Shown here in pieces: positions 42,227 through 50,661 of a stretch of DNA of 57,703 nucleotides. The translations under genes and the position numbers were made by a program. Within the stretch, counting starts at the first letter, position 1; every line of letters begins with the position of its first letter. The notes beneath the pieces were generated by a model that was not told the DNA's origin, did not search any database, and saw only the letters and a program-made list of their open reading frames with translations. The DNA comes from Burkholderiales bacterium (GTDB lineage: Bacteria; Pseudomonadota; Gammaproteobacteria; Burkholderiales; Burkholderiaceae_C), in assembly GCA_016185015.1 (NCBI GenBank), contig JACPOI010000046.1, positions 1 to 57,703 on the forward strand, given 5' to 3'.

Positions 42227-44104
42227 TCAGGCCGGGACCGTCACGCGCCGCGGCATCACGAAGAGGCCGTTACCTGCAAGCTTGGCCTCGCGCTTGGCCA
42301 ACGCGGCCTGGGTGGCGACCTCCTCCGCATCGCGAAAGGCCAGCTTGCCGACCTGCACCGCACCGATGGAAACTGTGGTGCAGGGGAAGAAGCGCATGAC
42401 CCCGTGCCGGTCCTCGGCGTGGATGCCGCCACACAGGCGCGCCGCCTCGTCGAAGAGCTCGCGCGCCTGCTGGGCGAATTCGTCGACGATGCGCTCGCAG
42501 CGCTGCGCCCAGTCGTCGCTCTGGAACAGGATCATGAAATCATCGCCGCCCACATGGCCGACGAAGTCGCGCTGGGGATCGCTGTGCGCCACGGCCAGCC
42601 GCGCCAGCAGGCGGATCATCTCGTCGCCGCGCCAGTAACCATACTGGTCGTTGAAGGGCTTGAAGTTGTTCATGTCGATGTAGCAGGCGACAAACTCGCC
42701 CTGGCTCTCGATCAGGCGCTTGATGTGCAGGCTGATGGGGATGTTGCCCGGCAACGAGGTCAGCGGGTTGGCGTGGCGGGCCGCCTCCAGGCGCAACTCG
42801 GTGACCGAGCGCACCAGCTGCTCGCCCGTGCCCAGGCCCACGTAACGACCGTTCTCGGTGACGATGAAACCGTCGCTCAGGTAGCGCTGGTCCTGCGAGG
42901 TCAGGATGCCGACCAGCTCCTCGATGTCGTGGCTGCGCTCGATCAGTCGCGGTTGCTGGTTGGCGTGCAGCAGGCAGGACTTCTTGCCGAAGATCTCGCG
43001 GAAGTACAGGGTGGCGTAATGGTCCATGAACTGCTGGCGGTTGATGATGGCCAGCGGACATTCGTCGTCCACCACCGCCACCGCGTGCAATTCGGGATAG
43101 GCCTGGAAGATGGCTGCCACCTCGTCGTTGCTGGCGCGGCAGCCGATCGCCGGCGCATGGATGAGCGACAGATGGCGCAGTTGCCCCATGCGGGCCACGT
43201 AGCGTTGCTCGGGCATCACCGCCACCCGCGTGTCGTGCAGCACCTGCACCGCCGCAGCAAGGATCTCGGGCTGCACCTCGGCCCCTGGACGCCCCAGGAA
43301 ATAGCCCTGGCCATAGGCGATGCCGAGATCGCGGATGACACGCAGGTCGGCCTCGTTCTCGATGCCCTCGGCCACCAGCGCCGTGCCGAAGACATCGGCG
43401 ATCTGCAGCAGGGCCTGCAAGGTCTTGAGCTTGTCGGCGCTGCAGCTGATGTCGCGGCTGAAATACTTGTCGATCTTGACGATATCGGGCCGGATCTGCG
43501 ACCACAGGCGCAAGCTGGAGCGGCCATCGCCAAAATCGTCGAGCGCCAGTGACAGGCCCACGGCATGCAGCGCACGGGCCACCTCGACCAGCCCGTCCAT
43601 GTCGTGCACGCGTTCATGCTCGGTGATCTCAAGCACCACCATGCGCGGCGACACCTCCAGCGCGCGCATGGCGCGCGCCAACGTCTGGGTGCCGTCTACC
43701 GCCACCAGCCGCTCCAGTGCATGGGCGCTGATGTTGAGAAACAGCCGGCCCGGCTGGCGCTGGCGCCCCCAATCCCGCAGCGCCAGGTAGATGCAATAGA
43801 GCTCGAACTCATAGAGCAGGCCTTCGGCCTGGGCCGCGCCCAACAGCGCATCGGCCGACTGCAGCAGGCTGCCCTGCGGCCCGCGGATCAGCGCCTCATG
43901 CGCATGCACCGATACGCCCTTGAGATCGATGATGGGCTGGAACACCGGGTAGAGAGCGTCACCACGCATCAGGCTGGCCAACGGTCCGCCCCGCTCACTC
44001 AAGGTGGACAGGAATTCGTGGGCAAAGAGGCGGACATGATCAATCATGGGGTGGCGGTGCGCAACGTGTGCATCCTCCGGATCAGCAAGCAGAGTTTCCA
44101 GCAT
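42227..44104 (-). CDS. EAL-CBS-GGDEF signalling protein
   Basis: 625 aa with domains in the order EAL (about 50-280), a CBS pair (about 300-440) and GGDEF (about 450-610). The EAL site is intact: HEALIRG, metal Asp pair in LALDDFGDGRSS and VAEGIENEADL, so cyclic-di-GMP phosphodiesterase activity is likely. The diguanylate-cyclase signature reads GGDDF instead of GGDEF, so that domain may be weak or regulatory. The CBS pair would bind adenine nucleotides. Soluble, no membrane segment. Two Pho boxes in a five-unit array lie before it, suggesting that phosphate starvation alters c-di-GMP. Confidence 0.9.
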   Translation of the reverse strand: MLETLLADPEDAHVAHRHPMIDHVRLFAHEFLSTLSERGGPLASLMRGDALYPVFQPIIDLKGVSVHAHEALIRGPQGSLLQSADALLGAAQAEGLLYEFELYCIYLALRDWGRQRQPGRLFLNISAHALERLVAVDGTQTLARAMRALEVSPRMVVLEITEHERVHDMDGLVEVARALHAVGLSLALDDFGDGRSSLRLWSQIRPDIVKIDKYFSRDISCSADKLKTLQALLQIADVFGTALVAEGIENEADLRVIRDLGIAYGQGYFLGRPGAEVQPEILAAAVQVLHDTRVAVMPEQRYVARMGQLRHLSLIHAPAIGCRASNDEVAAIFQAYPELHAVAVVDDECPLAIINRQQFMDHYATLYFREIFGKKSCLLHANQQPRLIERSHDIEELVGILTSQDQRYLSDGFIVTENGRYVGLGTGEQLVRSVTELRLEAARHANPLTSLPGNIPISLHIKRLIESQGEFVACYIDMNNFKPFNDQYGYWRGDEMIRLLARLAVAHSDPQRDFVGHVGGDDFMILFQSDDWAQRCERIVDEFAQQARELFDEAARLCGGIHAEDRHGVMRFFPCTTVSIGAVQVGKLAFRDAEEVATQAALAKREAKLAGNGLFVMPRRVTVPA

Positions 44105-44161
44105 TCCATTCCAGGGACCGCAGTTCCGACGGCATTCAGACAGTCACTGTGCCGCAGCAGC

Positions 44162-44212
44162 GTGACAGGACGGTGACATCCGGGTTTCTGTTTCATGACA
44201 GACACAAGACAG
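44162..44212 (-). promoter_or_regulatory. Five-unit Pho-box array before the EAL-GGDEF gene
   Basis: Minus strand: CTGTCTT-GTGT-CTGTCAT (44212-44195) and ATGTCAC-CGTC-CTGTCAC (44179-44162), in exact 11-bp phase with one weak unit (CAGAAAC) between. The start codon lies 58 nt downstream. Confidence 0.75.
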
Positions 44213-44287
44213 CTGACCCAACCACGATTGCAGCGATGTTTGAAACTATATAAACTGTTTTCATCACAAGCTCATCGGTACTTTTTC

Positions 44288-44659
44288 ATGCAAGAAAACG
44301 TCAAGTCCACCGCCAGCCGTCCTGCCGCCAAACGTGCCCGCCCGACGCCGACGAAGAAGCCCTCCCGCAAGCCCGCCGCCCAACCCGTCGTCAAGGCCGG
44401 CAAGAAACCCGCCCCTCCGGCCAAGCCCGTCAAGGTCAAGAAGCCCAAGCTGGTGCGTGACAGCTTCACCAGTCCCAAGGAGGAGTACGGTGTGCTGGCC
44501 GAACTCAAGCAGCGCTGCGCCAAGCTCGATCACCCGGCCAAGAAAAGCGAACTGCTGCGCGCGGGCATCAAGGCGCTGGCGGGCTTGAGCGACAAGAGCC
44601 TGCTGGCTGCGCTCAAGGCCGTTCCGTCGATCAAGACCGGCCGGCCCAAGCAGGCCTGA
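44288..44659 (+). CDS. Lys/Ala/Pro-rich basic protein with RHH-like end
   Basis: 123 aa. Residues 1-55 are a disordered basic tail rich in K, A and P, like histone H1-type tails of proteobacteria. Residues 60-123 form a compact helical domain (KEEYGVLAELKQRCAKLD, KKSELLRAGIKALAGLSD, ending VPSIKTGRPKQA) whose KSELLRAGIKAL helix is reminiscent of ribbon-helix-helix DNA-binding proteins. Start ATG 44288 is preferred; an AT-rich stretch with TATATAA lies about 40 nt upstream. It is probably a DNA- or RNA-binding protein; target unknown. It is convergent with sixA. Confidence 0.65.
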   Translation: MQENVKSTASRPAAKRARPTPTKKPSRKPAAQPVVKAGKKPAPPAKPVKVKKPKLVRDSFTSPKEEYGVLAELKQRCAKLDHPAKKSELLRAGIKALAGLSDKSLLAALKAVPSIKTGRPKQA

Positions 44660-44667
44660 GGCTCTGT

Positions 44668-45129
44668 TCAGAGCACGTCGGGCGACTGCACCGACACCAG
44701 GGTGGTCTGCGAGATGCCGTCGCGCAGGCGATGGCGCAGCCACCAGACAGCACCCTTCTTGACGCTGCACTCGCTGCCATGGATGGCGAGCAGGCGCGCG
44801 ATGGTCTGACCCAGCACCGGCTGGTGCCCGACCACCACGGTGACACCACGTCCGTCGGGCCATTGAACGGCCTGCAACAGTTGTTCGACCGTGGCACCAG
44901 GCCCCAGTTCTTCACGGAGTTTGAACTTGCGGCCCAGGGCCAGCGCCGTCTGCTCGGTGCGGCGCGCCGGACTGACCAGGATGCGGGCCCCTTCGGGCAA
45001 CTGGCGGTCCAGCCAGCCCGCCATGCGGGCCGCCTGTTTTTCGCCGCGCGGCGTCAACGCGCGCGCAAGGTCATCCCCACCCGGCTGGGCCTCATGCGCT
45101 TCCGCGTGACGCCACAGCAACAGGTCCAT
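44668..45129 (-). CDS. sixA: SixA-like phosphohistidine phosphatase
   Basis: 153-aa histidine-phosphatase fold. The catalytic motif is LLLWRHAEAHE (RHA in place of RHG, as in SixA), with second His in VVVGHQPVL and the Arg in SPARRTEQTA. SixA removes phosphate from phosphohistidine in phosphotransfer proteins. The start at 45129 lies one base after the ppk1 stop (TGA-G-ATG), so translation is coupled to ppk1. Confidence 0.87.
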   Translation of the reverse strand: MDLLLWRHAEAHEAQPGGDDLARALTPRGEKQAARMAGWLDRQLPEGARILVSPARRTEQTALALGRKFKLREELGPGATVEQLLQAVQWPDGRGVTVVVGHQPVLGQTIARLLAIHGSECSVKKGAVWWLRHRLRDGISQTTLVSVQSPDVL

Positions 45130-45130
45130 C

Positions 45131-47248
45131 TCAGGCTCCACGCGGCTCGCGCAGCGCGTAACGCGCCATGAGGGCATCCTGGGCGCTGATGGCCGGGCGG
45201 CCGGCCGTGGGGGCCACCTTGGTGTAGCGCCCGTCCGGCTGCAACTCCCAGCTGCCCAGGGTGTCGCCCATGGCCGCCACCAGGCATTCGTCGACGATGC
45301 GCTGGCGCAGCAGCGGGTCCAGCACTGGCCAGGCCAGCTCGACCCGGCGCAGCATGTTGCGGTTCATCCAGTCGGCACTCGACAGATAGAGCTCCTCGGT
45401 CTCGCCGGCGCGGAAATAGAAGACCCGCGCATGTTCGAGAAAACGTCCGATCAGCGAGCGCACGCGGATGTTGCCGGTCTGTCCGGGCAGCTGTGCGGGC
45501 AGCATGCAGGCCCCACGCACGATCAGGTCGATCTTCACGCCCTTCTGTCCGGCGTCAATCAGGGCGCGAATGAGGGCCTCGTCGGTCAGGGCATTCATCT
45601 TGGCGACGATGCGCGCCGGCTGGCCTGCAGCGGCCGCAGCGCCCAGGCTTTCGATCTTCTCCAGCAGCCTGCGATGCAGTTGGAAGGGCGCCACCCACAG
45701 GTGCTTGAGACGCGGCAGGCGGCTCTGGCCGGCCAGGTGCACGAAGACGTGTTCGATATCGGCGGTCAGCCCCGCGTCGGCCGTGAGGTGGCTGAGGTCG
45801 GTGTAGAACCGTGCCGTCATCGGGTTGTAGTTGCCAGTGGACAGGTGGGCGTAACGCTTGAAGTGCCGGCCTTCGCGTCGTGTCACCAGCATCATCTTGG
45901 CGTGGGTCTTGAGACCGACCACGCCGTAGAGCACCTGCACGCCGATGGATTCGAGCTGCTCGGCCCAGTTGATATTGACCTCTTCGTCGAAGCGGGCCTT
46001 GAGCTCCAGCACCACCGTCACTTCCTTGCCGCGGCGCACAGCCTCGCGCAGCAGGTCCATCAGGACGGAGTTGGCACCGGTGCGGTAGATGGTCTGCTTG
46101 ATGGCCAGCACCTGCGGGTCGTTGATCGCCTCGCGCAGGAAATCGAGCACACCGTCGAAGCTTTCATAGGGCTGGTGGATCAGCTTGTCGCCGCGCTTGA
46201 GCTGATCGAAGATGGACTGCCCCGGCACCAGCTGGACGGGATAGGACGGCTTGTAGGACGGGAAACGCAGGCGCGGCTCGTCCACCAGGTCCACGAGCTG
46301 GCCCAGGCGCACCAGATTCACCGGCCCGTGCACGCGAAAGAGCGCGCCTTCGGGCAGCTCGAACTGGCGCAGCAGGAAGCCTGCCAGGTAATCGGAGCAG
46401 CCGGCGGATACCTCCAGCCGCACGGCCTGGCCGTAGTGGCGGTGCTGCAGACCCTGGCGCAGGGCGGTGCGCAGGTTCTTGACGTCGTCCTCATCCACCG
46501 CGAGGTCCGAGTGGCGCGTGACGCGGAACTGCGAGAACTGGCTCATCTCGCGCCCGGGGAACAACTCGGCCAGGTGGGCGCGGATGACACTGGAGAGCGA
46601 GACGAACAACCGGCGCTTGCCGCACAGGTTCTCGGGCAGGCGGATCAGGCGCGGCAGGGCGCGCGGCACCTTGACGATGGAAACGTCGTTCTCGCGGCCG
46701 AAGGCATCGTGTCCGCCCAGGCGAACAATGAAGTTGAGCGACTTGTTGGCCACTTGTGGGAAGGGATGCGAGGGATCCAGCCCCACCGGTATCAGCAGGG
46801 GCCGCACCTCCTGCTCGAAGTACTGCTTGACCCAGCGCCGCTGCGCGGTGTTGCGGTCGCCGTGCGAGATGATCTTGATGCCCTGCTTCTCGAAGGCCGG
46901 CATCAGCTCGTCGTTGTACAGGGCGTACTGGCGCTCCACCAGGCTGTGGATGGCCACCGACATGGCGTCGAAAGATGCCGCGGTATAGGTGCCCGACTGG
47001 TCCTGCCCCTGCTTGGCGCTCAGATGGGGTTCGGCGCGCACCTCGAAGAATTCATCGAGGTTGGAGGACACGATGCACAGGTAGCGCAGGCGCTCCAGCA
47101 GCGGCACCTCGGGCCGGCAGGCCCAGTCGAACACACGCTCATTGAAGGCCAGGATGCTCTGGTCGCGGTCCAACAGGGCGGGCACGGTGATGCGCTGGGC
47201 ACTTTCGTCAGGCACGGTCAACTCCAGGCTGGAAGATTGCAAAGTCAT
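45131..47248 (-). CDS. ppk1: Polyphosphate kinase 1
   Basis: Makes long-chain polyphosphate from ATP. The 705-aa sequence has the N domain SILAFNERVFDWA, the helical H domain VSSNLDEFFEVR, and two catalytic domains with the autophosphorylated His in GLKTHAKMMLVTRR, plus STGNYNPMTARFYTD. Length is normal. The ATG at 47248 has no Shine-Dalgarno before it (TAAACAATCTGTC) and the Pho-box geometry predicts transcription starting close to it, so the mRNA may be leaderless. The gene is followed by sixA. Its Pho box lies inside the 3' end of agt. Confidence 0.94.
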   Translation of the reverse strand: MTLQSSSLELTVPDESAQRITVPALLDRDQSILAFNERVFDWACRPEVPLLERLRYLCIVSSNLDEFFEVRAEPHLSAKQGQDQSGTYTAASFDAMSVAIHSLVERQYALYNDELMPAFEKQGIKIISHGDRNTAQRRWVKQYFEQEVRPLLIPVGLDPSHPFPQVANKSLNFIVRLGGHDAFGRENDVSIVKVPRALPRLIRLPENLCGKRRLFVSLSSVIRAHLAELFPGREMSQFSQFRVTRHSDLAVDEDDVKNLRTALRQGLQHRHYGQAVRLEVSAGCSDYLAGFLLRQFELPEGALFRVHGPVNLVRLGQLVDLVDEPRLRFPSYKPSYPVQLVPGQSIFDQLKRGDKLIHQPYESFDGVLDFLREAINDPQVLAIKQTIYRTGANSVLMDLLREAVRRGKEVTVVLELKARFDEEVNINWAEQLESIGVQVLYGVVGLKTHAKMMLVTRREGRHFKRYAHLSTGNYNPMTARFYTDLSHLTADAGLTADIEHVFVHLAGQSRLPRLKHLWVAPFQLHRRLLEKIESLGAAAAAGQPARIVAKMNALTDEALIRALIDAGQKGVKIDLIVRGACMLPAQLPGQTGNIRVRSLIGRFLEHARVFYFRAGETEELYLSSADWMNRNMLRRVELAWPVLDPLLRQRIVDECLVAAMGDTLGSWELQPDGRYTKVAPTAGRPAISAQDALMARYALREPRGA

Positions 47249-47258
47249 GACAGATTGT

Positions 47259-48344
47259 TTACAGCATAGATGACATTGGTGTGACAGTATCGTCCGATGG
47301 TCCTTTCAGGACTGTGTCCTGCCGCACAGGCACCAGATGGGCCAGGAATTGCTGCGCTGCCTGTTCCCAGCTGAACACTTCGGCCCGCTGGCGTGCTGCA
47401 TGGCGCGGCACGGCCTGCGCCCGGTACCAGGCCCGTTGCAGATCCTCGTCCAGCACCCCACCCTGGGCCCGGCCTTCGTGCTGGCCCAGCACCTCCAGCG
47501 GCCCATCCACCGGGTAGGCCGCCACGGGTGTGCCGCAGGCCATGGCCTCCAGCATGACCAGGCCGAAGGTCTCGGAGCGGCTGGGCATGACAAACACATC
47601 GGCCGCCGCATACACCTGGGCCAGTTCGGCCCGCGGCAGGATGCCCAGCCAGTGCACGCGCGGGTAGCGCGCCTTGAGCGCAGTTTCCAGCGGCCCCACG
47701 CCGCAGACGACCTTGCTTCCCGGCACATCGAGCTGCAGAAAGGCCTCGATGTTCTTCTCGTAGGACACCCGCCCCACGAAAAGCGATACCGGCCGGGGCA
47801 GATCCTGCAGCCCGGCATGGCTGCGCACCGCGTCCTGGTAGGGGAAGAGCCTGAGGTCCACGCCGTGTGTCCAGGGTCGCAGGTTCCTGAAACCACGCTC
47901 TTGCAACAGGTTCAGGACACCCTGCGTGGGCACCAGCACCCCCGAGGACGGACGGTGGAAATGGCGGAACAGGGCATACCCCAGGGTCAGAGGGATGTGC
48001 AGCGCAGCCTGTAGGATTTCCGGGAAACGGGTGTGGTAGGCCGTGGTGAAGGCCAGGCCGTGCTTCAGGCCATAGGCCCGCGCGGCCCAGCCCAGCGGGC
48101 CCTCGGTGGCAATGTGGATGGCCTGCGGCGCCAGTGCGTCCAGACGCGCACCCAGCGCCTTGCGCGGTCGTACGGCCAGGTCGATGCCGGCATACCCCGG
48201 GCAGGGGCGCGTGCGGAACTGGCCGGGGTGGATCACCTCGACCTCGTGGCCGGCGGCCCGCACCTCGCGCACCAGTTCGACCAGCGTGGTCACCACGCCG
48301 TTGACCTGGGGCTCCCAGGCGTCGGTCACCAGCGCGATCTTCAT
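47259..48344 (-). CDS. agt: GT4 glycosyltransferase, probable Agt (diacylglycerol glycosyltransferase)
   Basis: 361 aa, GT-B fold: N domain KIALVTDAWEPQVNGVVTT and TTAYHTRFPEILQAALHIP, C domain SLFVGRVSYEKNIEAFL and the E-x7-E motif within SRSETFGLVMLEAMACG. It resembles the Agt enzymes that add glucose or glucuronate to diacylglycerol during phosphate starvation and that sit beside plcP in many bacteria. It overlaps plcP by 4 nt (ATGA), so the two are co-translated: PlcP makes diacylglycerol, Agt uses it. UDP-sugar could come from ugd at 40679. Confidence 0.85.
   Translation of the reverse strand: MKIALVTDAWEPQVNGVVTTLVELVREVRAAGHEVEVIHPGQFRTRPCPGYAGIDLAVRPRKALGARLDALAPQAIHIATEGPLGWAARAYGLKHGLAFTTAYHTRFPEILQAALHIPLTLGYALFRHFHRPSSGVLVPTQGVLNLLQERGFRNLRPWTHGVDLRLFPYQDAVRSHAGLQDLPRPVSLFVGRVSYEKNIEAFLQLDVPGSKVVCGVGPLETALKARYPRVHWLGILPRAELAQVYAAADVFVMPSRSETFGLVMLEAMACGTPVAAYPVDGPLEVLGQHEGRAQGGVLDEDLQRAWYRAQAVPRHAARQRAEVFSWEQAAQQFLAHLVPVRQDTVLKGPSDDTVTPMSSML
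47270..47287 (-). promoter_or_regulatory. Pho box of ppk1
   Basis: Minus strand CTGTCAC-ACCA-ATGTCAT, 21 nt before the ppk1 start; AACAAT ten bases further on fits -10. It lies within the last codons of the upstream glycosyltransferase gene. A further CTGTCAT overlaps the start codon. Confidence 0.8.
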
Positions 48345-49213
48345 GCGGTGGCGGCGCGCACGGCGTTCTGCAGGGCCACGGTCGGTGCGGTGTCGCCCCA
48401 GCGCACCAGTTCGAGCCGGCCATCATGGTGCTCGACCAGGGCGGTCAGGCTCTCGACCCAGTCGCCGTCATTGCAGTAAAGGATACCTTCGATCTCGCGG
48501 ATCTCGGCATGGTGGATGTGGCCGCAGACCACACCCTGGTGGCCACGTTTTTTCGCCTCGTGCGCCACGGCCTGCTCGAAGTCGCTGATGAAGTTGACCG
48601 CCTTCTTGACCTTGTGCTTGAGGTAGGCGGAGAGCGACCAGTAAGGCAGGCCGAACCTGGCGCGCAGGTGATTCAGGTAGCGGTTGAGCTTGAGTGTGAA
48701 CTCGTAGAGGTTGTCGCCCACATAGGCCAGCCACTTGGCGCACTGGATCACGCCGTCGAAATAGTCGCCGTGGGTGACCCACAGGCGCTTGCCATCAGCC
48801 GTGAGGTGCACGGCATCGTCCACCACCTCGATGCCGCCGAACTGGTGGCCGATGAAACCGCGCGCGAACTCGTCGTGGTTGCCCGGCACGAAGACCACGC
48901 GGCAGCCCTTGCGTGCGCGGCGCAACAGCTTCTGCACCACGTCGTTGTGCGCCTGCGGCCAGTACCAGCGCCGGCGCAGCTGCCAACCATCGATGATGTC
49001 GCCCACCAGGTAGAGGTGCTCGCTGGAACTGGCCTTCAGGAATTCCAGCAGGTCCTCGGCGCGGCAACCGGGTGTGCCCAGGTGCAGGTCGGAGATGAAG
49101 ACGGCGCGGTAGCGCTTGCCACCGCCCTTGTCCTCGTCCTGGTCGTCGTCATGCCCTTGGCGCGCCATGGCCTGACCCAGCCAGCTGCTGCGGTGTTCGA
49201 GCGGGCTTTTCAT
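48341..49213 (-). CDS. plcP: PlcP-like phospholipase C (metallophosphoesterase, LpxH-like)
   Basis: 290 aa of the calcineurin-type phosphoesterase fold with all metal motifs: AVFISDLHLGTPG, LVGDIIDGWQLRRR, VFVPGNHDEFARG, WVTHGDYFDG and VVCGHIHHAEI. Automated calls often read UDP-2,3-diacylglucosamine diphosphatase, but the neighbours (olsB before, agt after, Pho box nearby) and the length fit PlcP, the starvation-induced enzyme that removes phosphocholine or phosphoethanolamine from membrane lipids. It overlaps olsB by one base (TGATG) and agt by four. Confidence 0.83.
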   Translation of the reverse strand: MKSPLEHRSSWLGQAMARQGHDDDQDEDKGGGKRYRAVFISDLHLGTPGCRAEDLLEFLKASSSEHLYLVGDIIDGWQLRRRWYWPQAHNDVVQKLLRRARKGCRVVFVPGNHDEFARGFIGHQFGGIEVVDDAVHLTADGKRLWVTHGDYFDGVIQCAKWLAYVGDNLYEFTLKLNRYLNHLRARFGLPYWSLSAYLKHKVKKAVNFISDFEQAVAHEAKKRGHQGVVCGHIHHAEIREIEGILYCNDGDWVESLTALVEHHDGRLELVRWGDTAPTVALQNAVRAATA

Positions 49214-50037
49214 CAGGCGCCAAAGAAGTGTTTGCGGTAACGCGCCGGCAGGTCGCCGATGCGCATCAGCATGGGCAGGTCGGCGCTGTTGAAGTCCGGG
49301 TCCCAGGCCGGCGCGCCGAGCACCTTGGCGCCCAGGCGCAGGTAACCCTTGATCAGGGCCGGCGGCTCGACGTCCAGGCTGCTGTCGAGCTCATCGACCG
49401 GCAGCGCCAGGCGCGGCCAGACCTGGTGTTCGATGGGTGCCATATGGGTCTCGCGCACCTGGCGCCAGATGCTGGCCGCCACATCGCCGCTGATCACGCC
49501 GTTGTGCAGCATGGGGATGCTGGCGCAGCCGATCATGGTGTCGAGCTTGTTGCGCACCATGAACTCGGCCAGCGCTCCCCACAGGGCCATGATGATGCCC
49601 CCGTGACGGAAATCCGGGTGCACGCAGCTGCGGCCCAGTTCCACCATGCGCTCGCGCAGGGCGCGCAGGCGCGTCAGGTCGAACTCCAGCTCGCTGTAGG
49701 TGCTGCCGATGCGCTGGGCCTGCTCGGGCGTGAGCACGCGGTAGGTGCCGATGACCTGCTGGCTTTCCTGGTCACGCACGATCAGGTGTTCACAGTAATC
49801 GTCGAACAGGTCCACGTCGTGGCCGGGCACCGTGGTGGAGAGGCGCGCGCCCATCTCGCCGACAAAGATGTCGTGCCTCAGGCGCTGCGCCGCACGGACT
49901 TCATCGAGGTGGCGCGCCCACGAAACTTCAAAGCCGCCGCGCTCTTGCGCAGGGACAGACTGATCAGGGCGGTGAAGTGACCCCCGAGGCATGGCAACGG
50001 GTGACAGCGGGAAAGTGGGGTTCGGTAGTTCTTTCAT
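49213..50037 (-). CDS. olsB: OlsB-like N-acyltransferase (ornithine lipid synthesis)
   Basis: 274-aa GNAT-related enzyme of the OlsB/haemolysin-like acyltransferase group that transfers a 3-hydroxyacyl chain to ornithine, the first step to phosphorus-free ornithine lipids. Seen: AAQRLRHDIFVGEMGARL, DDYCEHLIVRD, VIGTYRVLTPEQA, and ELGRSCVHPDFRHGGIIMALW. AGGAG precedes ATG 50037. No olsA-type O-acyltransferase is next to it, so the second step must be encoded elsewhere. First gene of the overlapping olsB-plcP-agt unit; a terminator separates it from the gene upstream. Confidence 0.85.
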   Translation of the reverse strand: MKELPNPTFPLSPVAMPRGSLHRPDQSVPAQERGGFEVSWARHLDEVRAAQRLRHDIFVGEMGARLSTTVPGHDVDLFDDYCEHLIVRDQESQQVIGTYRVLTPEQAQRIGSTYSELEFDLTRLRALRERMVELGRSCVHPDFRHGGIIMALWGALAEFMVRNKLDTMIGCASIPMLHNGVISGDVAASIWRQVRETHMAPIEHQVWPRLALPVDELDSSLDVEPPALIKGYLRLGAKVLGAPAWDPDFNSADLPMLMRIGDLPARYRKHFFGA

Positions 50038-50081
50038 TTTTTCTCTCCTGTTTTTGATGTCAGTGGATCGGTTGGGCGTAT

Positions 50082-50106
50082 AAAAAAGCCCCGGCTGGTC
50101 GGGGCT
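50082..50106 (-). terminator. Intrinsic terminator between the Pho-box gene and olsB
   Basis: On the minus strand AGCCCCG pairs with CGGGGCT around a 6-nt loop, followed by six T. It would stop or reduce transcription from the 50616 promoter into olsB. Confidence 0.85.
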
Positions 50107-50115
50107 CGCAAGAGG

Positions 50116-50616
50116 TCAGGTGGCAACGGCGCCTCCATCGCGGCGCCGCTCGACCAGGGTGGCCGTTTCGCCGTCGTGTTGGGTGTTGAAGAAGATGAAG
50201 CGCCGGTCCGGCGTACCCACGATGCCGGAGCGCAGAGTGGTCCGCTCCCCTGCGCGGGCCAGGGCCGCCACCGCCAGCGTGCGTGCGCGCAGTCGGTCGG
50301 GCATCACCAGCCAGCACCCCTGGCGCTCCAGGATCTCGATGGCGCCGTGCAATTCACCTTGCTCAACGAACAGGGACAGCACGCCATGCCGGGGGTTGCC
50401 GTCCAGCGGCTGGAACAGCAGGCCGGCGGCGCGCTGCCCGGGGCTCAGTGCCCAGTGGTGCAGCACCTGGGTGCGCCCGGTCTGCGGCAGCCCCCCGTCT
50501 CCCTGGAACACGGGCCACCAGCCGGCATCGCGCAGGCGGCCGACCTCCCGGCCCATGGCCAAGCCGGACCAGGCTTCGCCGGGTTCGCGTGGGGTGGGAG
50601 CGCCGTGGTTCTGCAT
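50116..50616 (-). CDS. Uncharacterised protein behind a strong Pho box
   Basis: 166 aa from ATG 50616 (MQNHGAPTPREPGEAWSG) with AAGG shortly before it. I recognise no domain. The sequence has an orderly beta-rich middle (TQVLHHWALSPGQRAAGLLF, GVLSLFVEQGELHGAIEIL) and end (GTPDRRFIFFNTQHDGETAT), no signal peptide and no membrane helix, so a soluble cytoplasmic protein is likely. The Pho box lies 46-63 nt upstream. It is first in line before olsB-plcP-agt and divergent from the arsenic operon. A role in the starvation response is inferred from regulation alone. Confidence 0.65.
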   Translation of the reverse strand: MQNHGAPTPREPGEAWSGLAMGREVGRLRDAGWWPVFQGDGGLPQTGRTQVLHHWALSPGQRAAGLLFQPLDGNPRHGVLSLFVEQGELHGAIEILERQGCWLVMPDRLRARTLAVAALARAGERTTLRSGIVGTPDRRFIFFNTQHDGETATLVERRRDGGAVAT

Positions 50617-50661
50617 GCCTTGCAGTGTGCGCAGGCTTGATGACGGCTTTGTGGCTGCCAC

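Noticed and set aside
44195-44287. A longer N-terminus for the Lys/Ala-rich protein
   Set aside because: It would translate through the minus-strand Pho-box array and promoter-like AT-rich DNA; ATG 44288 fits the family pattern better.
48341-49213. LpxH (lipid A UDP-2,3-diacylglucosamine diphosphatase) for the phosphoesterase gene
   Set aside because: The fold is shared, but the overlap with olsB and agt and the nearby Pho control fit PlcP better; biochemical proof is lacking.
49213-50115. A Pho box directly before olsB
   Set aside because: I looked for 7-4-7 repeats between 50038 and 50115 on the minus strand; only an isolated CTGACAT-like heptamer was found, so none is claimed.
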